Below, piece by piece: positions 24,172 to 27,381 of a stretch of DNA of 27,381 nt. The stretch is from Methanobacteriota archaeon (GTDB lineage Archaea > Thermoplasmatota > Poseidoniia > Poseidoniales > Thalassarchaeaceae). Every line of letters starts with the position of its first letter. Positions within the stretch are counted from its first letter, which is position 1. The position numbers and the translations under genes are program-made. The stretch covers positions 1 to 27,381 of the forward strand of contig PBPH01000073.1 in NCBI GenBank assembly GCA_002725475.1. The letters run 5' to 3'. The notes beneath the pieces were generated by a model. The model was given only the letters and a program-made list of their open reading frames with translations. It was not told where the DNA came from and did not search any database.

Positions 24172-24828
24172 ATGGCTTCTCACTATGAGCGCGAATTACG
24201 CGCTGTCCTCATAGGCTCTCCTGATGGAGTCAGAGCAGTTACGCGCAGTTGCAATGCTTCCGAGAAGGCACGTGCAATGCAAGTAATTAGAAGGCCATTT
24301 TTGGTTGTCCGCGCAGCAGGTAGTGGTGTTGCAGGGGCGGGTGATTTGTTAGCGGTTCGTGGAGATATATCATTCCCCATCGAAGTCAAGACAACCAAGG
24401 AAAAGAAAATCTATCTTTCAGGAAGGACCTGGGAGCAATATCTAGATTTGAAGAAGGAAGGTGAAAGGTGCGGTTTAATGCCAATTTATGCCATGAGGTT
24501 GAAAGGAGTCAGGGGGGACTCATGGAGAATTTTGAAAGTAGAAACCGACAACCTATCCGGAACACCTTCAATTATTGCTAGAAGTATTCCGTCTCTTCCT
24601 TTGACTAAGAATAAACGTCCATACCTAGATTGGGATGCAGGCCTCCCCTTGCACAAATTTCTAGCCCTTCTTTGCAGAGATGAGGAAAGTTATTCACAAA
24701 CTGCAGAAATTCTTAGATCTAGAACGGATCAATGGGTGGCTCAAAAAGATGCAAGAATAACTAGAGAAGAAAATGAGGAAGTCGAAAACGAATCCCCCGC
24801 AGAGTGGGTTAAGAAGTTCCGTCTTTGA
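24172..24828 (+). CDS. hjc: Archaeal Holliday junction resolvase Hjc
   Basis: A PD-(D/E)xK nuclease that resolves four-way junctions in recombination and fork repair. Numbered from ATG 24172: HYEREL with catalytic Glu6, VVRAAGSG with Ser51, DLLAVRG with Asp58, and FPIEVKTT with Glu71 and Lys73. In Pyrococcus Hjc the matching Glu and Asp are 24 residues apart; here they are 52 apart, so about 28 residues are inserted in the first helix-turn region (RAVTRSCNASEKARAMQVIR). A C-terminal extension brings the protein to 218 residues versus about 125-140 in classical Hjc. ATG 24139 would add eleven residues and is an alternative; 24172 gives the more family-like N-terminus. Confidence 0.88.
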   Translation: MASHYERELRAVLIGSPDGVRAVTRSCNASEKARAMQVIRRPFLVVRAAGSGVAGAGDLLAVRGDISFPIEVKTTKEKKIYLSGRTWEQYLDLKKEGERCGLMPIYAMRLKGVRGDSWRILKVETDNLSGTPSIIARSIPSLPLTKNKRPYLDWDAGLPLHKFLALLCRDEESYSQTAEILRSRTDQWVAQKDARITREENEEVENESPAEWVKKFRL

Positions 24829-24832
24829 AATC

Positions 24833-25237
24833 TTAACCTAGTAATATTGGAATATATCGCCATCCTATGAACGCAGCAACTGGACAGAAGATGAAATTCG
24901 CCAACATATAACTGAATGCAGGGACGTGTTCTCCAGAATCTATTAGTTGAATCACGTCAAGACTGAAGGTTGACATTGTTGTGAATGCACCAAGTGCGCC
25001 AGTCCCAATTAAAAGAAGCATTTCTGGTGTTACTTGTTCATTTGCTATTCCCATTGATACCAAAACACCTAGCAGGAATGAACCTAGTAAATTGACTAAC
25101 AAAGTACTCCATGGAAACTCTGAAGGAACCCACTCTGAAATTGCATATCTAGCAACAGCTCCGCAAGCGCCTCCTATCGCAACTAGTAGTAGTGATTTAG
25201 GCTCCACGCCGGTGGCCGAGTGCTTATTGCCTTTCAC
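24833..25237 (-). CDS. crcB: CrcB/Fluc fluoride channel
   Basis: 134 residues with four TM helices that dimerise into a fluoride-selective export channel. Diagnostic residues: GGACGAVARY (22-31), LVNLLGSF with Asn49 (47-54), and FTTMSTFS (85-92), the phenylalanine track. The GTG start at 25237 gives about 15 extra N-terminal residues relative to many Fluc proteins, so a later start is possible. It converges on hjc with a four-base gap and is divergent from the XTP pyrophosphatase. No crcB-motif fluoride riboswitch was found in the 55-bp upstream region. Confidence 0.92.
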   Translation of the reverse strand: MKGNKHSATGVEPKSLLLVAIGGACGAVARYAISEWVPSEFPWSTLLVNLLGSFLLGVLVSMGIANEQVTPEMLLLIGTGALGAFTTMSTFSLDVIQLIDSGEHVPAFSYMLANFIFCPVAAFIGWRYIPILLG

Positions 25238-25292
25238 TTTGGTGTATTATTTTCCCCGATACACTCAATCACTATCTATCTCTGCGACAAGC

Positions 25293-25877
25293 ATGGAACC
25301 CCTTCTCTTCCTCACCGGGAACTCTGGAAAACTCGAAGAAGCCAGACATTTCTTTGGTCCATTGGGGTATCAAGTGGAGCAGTTTGTAATTGATGGAGAG
25401 GTTCCAGAGGTGATAGAGCCTCAAGCCGATAATTTACGAAATGTCACGCAATCCAAAATCAATCAGGCCGCAGCCTATCTAAGTTCATGCAATCGAAAGG
25501 GATCAGTCTTGGTTGAAGATGCAGGTTTGTTTATCGATGAATTGAATGGTTTTCCAGGCGTTAATTCAGCCTTGATTCTTGAACAAATAGGTCTTTCAGG
25601 AATATTGAATCTAATGAAGGGATTTAATAATCGAGGTGCAGAATTCCGTGCCTGTGCTGCAATTTGGGATGGGAATCAAGTCATATTCGGCGAAGGGGTT
25701 TGCAGAGGTGAAATTACAGAAGAAGTTAGAGGTGATTCAGGATTTGGTTTTGACCCTATTTTTTCTCCTGAAGAGGAGGGTACTGAACGCACTTTTGCAC
25801 AAATGAGTAGGGCTGAAAAAGGCGAGTTCAGCCATAGGAGAAATGCGCTAAATAGCCTAAAAAATCAACTTGAATGA
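25293..25877 (+). CDS. XTP/dITP pyrophosphatase (RdgB/HAM1 family)
   Basis: Hydrolyses non-canonical purine triphosphates (XTP, ITP, dITP) to monophosphates, keeping them out of DNA and RNA. Seen: TGNSGKLEEA (8-17), VLVEDAGLFIDELNGFPGV (72-90) and SGFGFDPIFSP in the last third. The length of 194 residues is standard. The frame is open upstream to 24981, but that part runs antisense through crcB; ATG 25293 starts the domain exactly. TATTATTTT at about 25245-25253 is a suitable TATA element with a leader of about 20 nt. Confidence 0.95.
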   Translation: MEPLLFLTGNSGKLEEARHFFGPLGYQVEQFVIDGEVPEVIEPQADNLRNVTQSKINQAAAYLSSCNRKGSVLVEDAGLFIDELNGFPGVNSALILEQIGLSGILNLMKGFNNRGAEFRACAAIWDGNQVIFGEGVCRGEITEEVRGDSGFGFDPIFSPEEEGTERTFAQMSRAEKGEFSHRRNALNSLKNQLE

Positions 25878-25940
25878 ATTAGCCACTCATCCGTCATAAT
25901 CAAAGAGGGGTCGCATCTGCTCGCGAGTGGAGGGGACGGG

Positions 25941-26810
25941 ATGTCATTCGGTCGATTACTGTTATATCTCGCTTTACTGTTTGGAATTTTGTTCCAACTT
26001 TTCCTCTCAGGAGAGTGGGGTGGTGAAATGTATGGTTACATTTTCACTGGCGCTTTGCTTCTTCTTGCAGCATTTTTAGTTATGACAGGAGGTAAGAAGA
26101 AAAAGAAGCGAGCTAGACCTCAGCGAACCTCTTCAAAATCATCAAAGTCAGAGGACGATTCCTACGATTTACCAGAAGCCGTTGTAGAAGAGGAGGATGG
26201 CGGCAGTCGCCGTGACAGAAAGATGGCCGCTTCAGCAGAATCAAATTCTTCAGAATTAGGAGATTCGGATGGCGACAGTGTAATTCAAATTGAGGAAGAG
26301 GAGATTGAGGAAGAAGTTCATGTTGCTGAGGAATATGTGGTTGATATCGACGCAGAGCAGGTCGAGGAGGCTGATATCGAGGAATTTGTAGAAGAACGCC
26401 GAGGTAAAAGGGAGGCCATAAAGAAACGAATTGAAGCCCGTAGGAGAGGGCAACTCGCTGACATCCGTGCATCGGCAGCAAGAATGTGGTCAAAGCAAGA
26501 TAGTGGCGAGGACTTGCTATCAATTCTTAGCCAACCGGGCCATGGCCTTACTTTACTTGAAGAACCTGAAACAGTCGAGCCTGGGCACCCCTACGGCGCA
26601 ACATATGTTCGAATTGACAATGCTAGAATTCTAAAATTGAGAATACCCTTGGATGATGGGTTTATTGCTGCAACAGAATTGGAAGAAGAAGTAGAGGTGG
26701 AACTTGAGGAACTTCCTCCTCCGCCAATGCTAGATGGTTTGCCTTTACCTCCACCACCCACTTCTAGTCAATCAAAATTAGATGCAATGAGGGACGAAAT
26801 AGGTGAGTGA
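25941..26810 (+). CDS. Two-TM protein with long acidic cytoplasmic region, unknown
   Basis: 289 residues. Two N-terminal TM helices (about 4-23 and 29-48) are followed by a lysine cluster (GGKKKKKRARPQR) that fixes the remainder inside. An acidic low-complexity stretch (about 70-155, with EEEEIEEE) follows, then a basic helix (about 153-172, REAIKKRIEARRRG), a small conserved-looking region (about 175-245) and a proline-rich tail with PPPP runs. GGAGGGG at 25929-25935 supports ATG 25941. Its last codons overlap the start of the enoyl-CoA hydratase gene by eight bases. Family not recognised; the layout suits a membrane-tethered adaptor. Confidence 0.7.
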   Translation: MSFGRLLLYLALLFGILFQLFLSGEWGGEMYGYIFTGALLLLAAFLVMTGGKKKKKRARPQRTSSKSSKSEDDSYDLPEAVVEEEDGGSRRDRKMAASAESNSSELGDSDGDSVIQIEEEEIEEEVHVAEEYVVDIDAEQVEEADIEEFVEERRGKREAIKKRIEARRRGQLADIRASAARMWSKQDSGEDLLSILSQPGHGLTLLEEPETVEPGHPYGATYVRIDNARILKLRIPLDDGFIAATELEEEVEVELEELPPPPMLDGLPLPPPPTSSQSKLDAMRDEIGE

Positions 26811-27381
26811 ATTGGCCGAAGTTCTGTTAATTGATCGTATTGATGTTGAAAATTCATCACCCTCCGGCGGGGTTGTAGAAATTTGGACCATAAATAGGAC
26901 AGACAAACTAAACGCTCTCAACAGCGAGTTATACGAGGCCCTCAAATCAGCCTGTAAAGCAGCGGAAAAAGATAACCATGTGAGGGTGATTGTCATCAGA
27001 GGCGCCCCGCCTCCAGAACCTCAAGAGGGGGAGCGTCAAAAACCTCCAGCATTCGTAGCTGGTGCGGACATTAGTGAATTTCTGGGCGCCGATTCTAAAC
27101 AAATTAGAAGCGTGTTTGATAACAATGCTTGGGAGGCGATTTGGAATCTTTCTAAACCCACTATTGCATCCATTGATGGGTTTGCTTTAGGGGGAGGTAG
27201 TGAGATTGCACTTTCTTGCGACCTAAGGGTCGCAACATCTCGCTCAAATTTCGGCACGCCCGAAATCAATCTTGGATTAATTCCCGGCGGAGGGGGGACT
27301 CAAAGACTCGCTAGATTAATTGGTTATGGGAGAGCCTTGGAAATGGTAATGACAGGAGATATGATTTCTGCTCACGAAGCA
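26803..27381 (+). CDS. Enoyl-CoA hydratase/isomerase family protein (3' part missing)
   Basis: The first 193 codons of a crotonase-fold enzyme, running off the right edge in frame. Seen: the oxyanion-hole motif AGADI (86-90), ALGGGSEIALSCD with Glu134, and GTPEINLGLIPGGGGTQRL with Glu154. Both catalytic glutamates of true hydratases are kept, so 2-enoyl-CoA hydration in beta-oxidation or amino-acid breakdown is likely. Between the second strand (VIVIRG) and the oxyanion motif there are about 16 extra residues rich in P, E and Q (67-82). The start is taken as GTG 26803, overlapping the previous gene by eight bases; TTG 26812 is the alternative. A C-terminal fusion to a hydroxyacyl-CoA dehydrogenase cannot be excluded. 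Confidence 0.9.
   Translation, partial: MSELAEVLLIDRIDVENSSPSGGVVEIWTINRTDKLNALNSELYEALKSACKAAEKDNHVRVIVIRGAPPPEPQEGERQKPPAFVAGADISEFLGADSKQIRSVFDNNAWEAIWNLSKPTIASIDGFALGGGSEIALSCDLRVATSRSNFGTPEINLGLIPGGGGTQRLARLIGYGRALEMVMTGDMISAHEA

Noticed and set aside
24981..25292. Upstream extension of the XTP pyrophosphatase frame
   Set aside because: It runs antisense through crcB; the domain begins precisely at ATG 25293 with a TATA element in front.
25238..25292. Possible fluoride riboswitch upstream of crcB
   Set aside because: Only 55 bp are available and the conserved crcB-motif bases are not seen.

Overview
The window looks like a chromosomal segment of a marine euryarchaeote of the Thermoplasmatota, most likely Marine Group II (Poseidoniales). 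Signs of an archaeon are a two-ATPase-domain Cdc48/VAT protein, a PRC-barrel protein, a PyrB-PyrI aspartate carbamoyltransferase pair, an archaeal Holliday junction resolvase (Hjc), a TtuA/NcsA-type tRNA thiolase, and a tRNA gene without an encoded CCA. Aldehyde dehydrogenase, enoyl-CoA hydratase and a succinate dehydrogenase-type membrane anchor point to an aerobic or facultative heterotroph. Genes are densely packed, the DNA is AT-rich by eye, and no insertion sequence, phage gene or CRISPR array was seen. The lineage call rests on gene content recognised from memory and was not computed.

Layout. 1-1568 (minus): a B3/B4 tRNA-binding-domain protein followed by a membrane-anchor-like subunit cut by the left edge. 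1622-1723 (plus): a 33-residue zinc-ribbon miniprotein. 1734-3953 (minus): aldehyde dehydrogenase and a 5-TM protein. 4064-6625 (plus): Cdc48 ATPase and a PRC-barrel protein. 6711-10854 (plus): a three-gene membrane operon (DUF4350-like, DUF58, multipass protein) that resembles MoxR-associated clusters but has no MoxR here. 10846-14718 (minus): a three-gene operon of a Roadblock/LC7 protein, a 1071-residue coiled-coil protein carrying its own Roadblock-like segment, and a 2-TM protein. 14719-14984: a gene-free, AT-rich stretch dense in inverted repeats. 14985-16004 (plus): tRNA thiolase. 16006-17444 (minus): pyrB-pyrI. 17529-21316 (plus): a heptose-kinase-like GHMP kinase joined to a large surface protein. 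21394-23139 (plus): a 6-TM protein with a long helical cytoplasmic part. 23157-24035 (minus): an RNase H/RuvC-like protein gene followed by tRNA-Gly(CCC). 24172-24828 (plus): Hjc. 24833-25237 (minus): CrcB fluoride channel. 25293-27381 (plus): XTP/dITP pyrophosphatase, a 2-TM acidic protein, and the start of an enoyl-CoA hydratase.

How the genes may work together. Housekeeping modules (pyrimidine synthesis, tRNA modification, nucleotide-pool cleaning, recombination, protein remodelling) alternate with lineage-specific envelope genes. The best candidate for an undescribed system is the Roadblock/coiled-coil/2-TM operon (10846-14718), which looks like a membrane-tethered scaffold with small-GTPase-regulator folds but no GTPase beside it. 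Second is the kinase plus surface-protein pair, and third the divergent pair of RNase H-like protein and Hjc.
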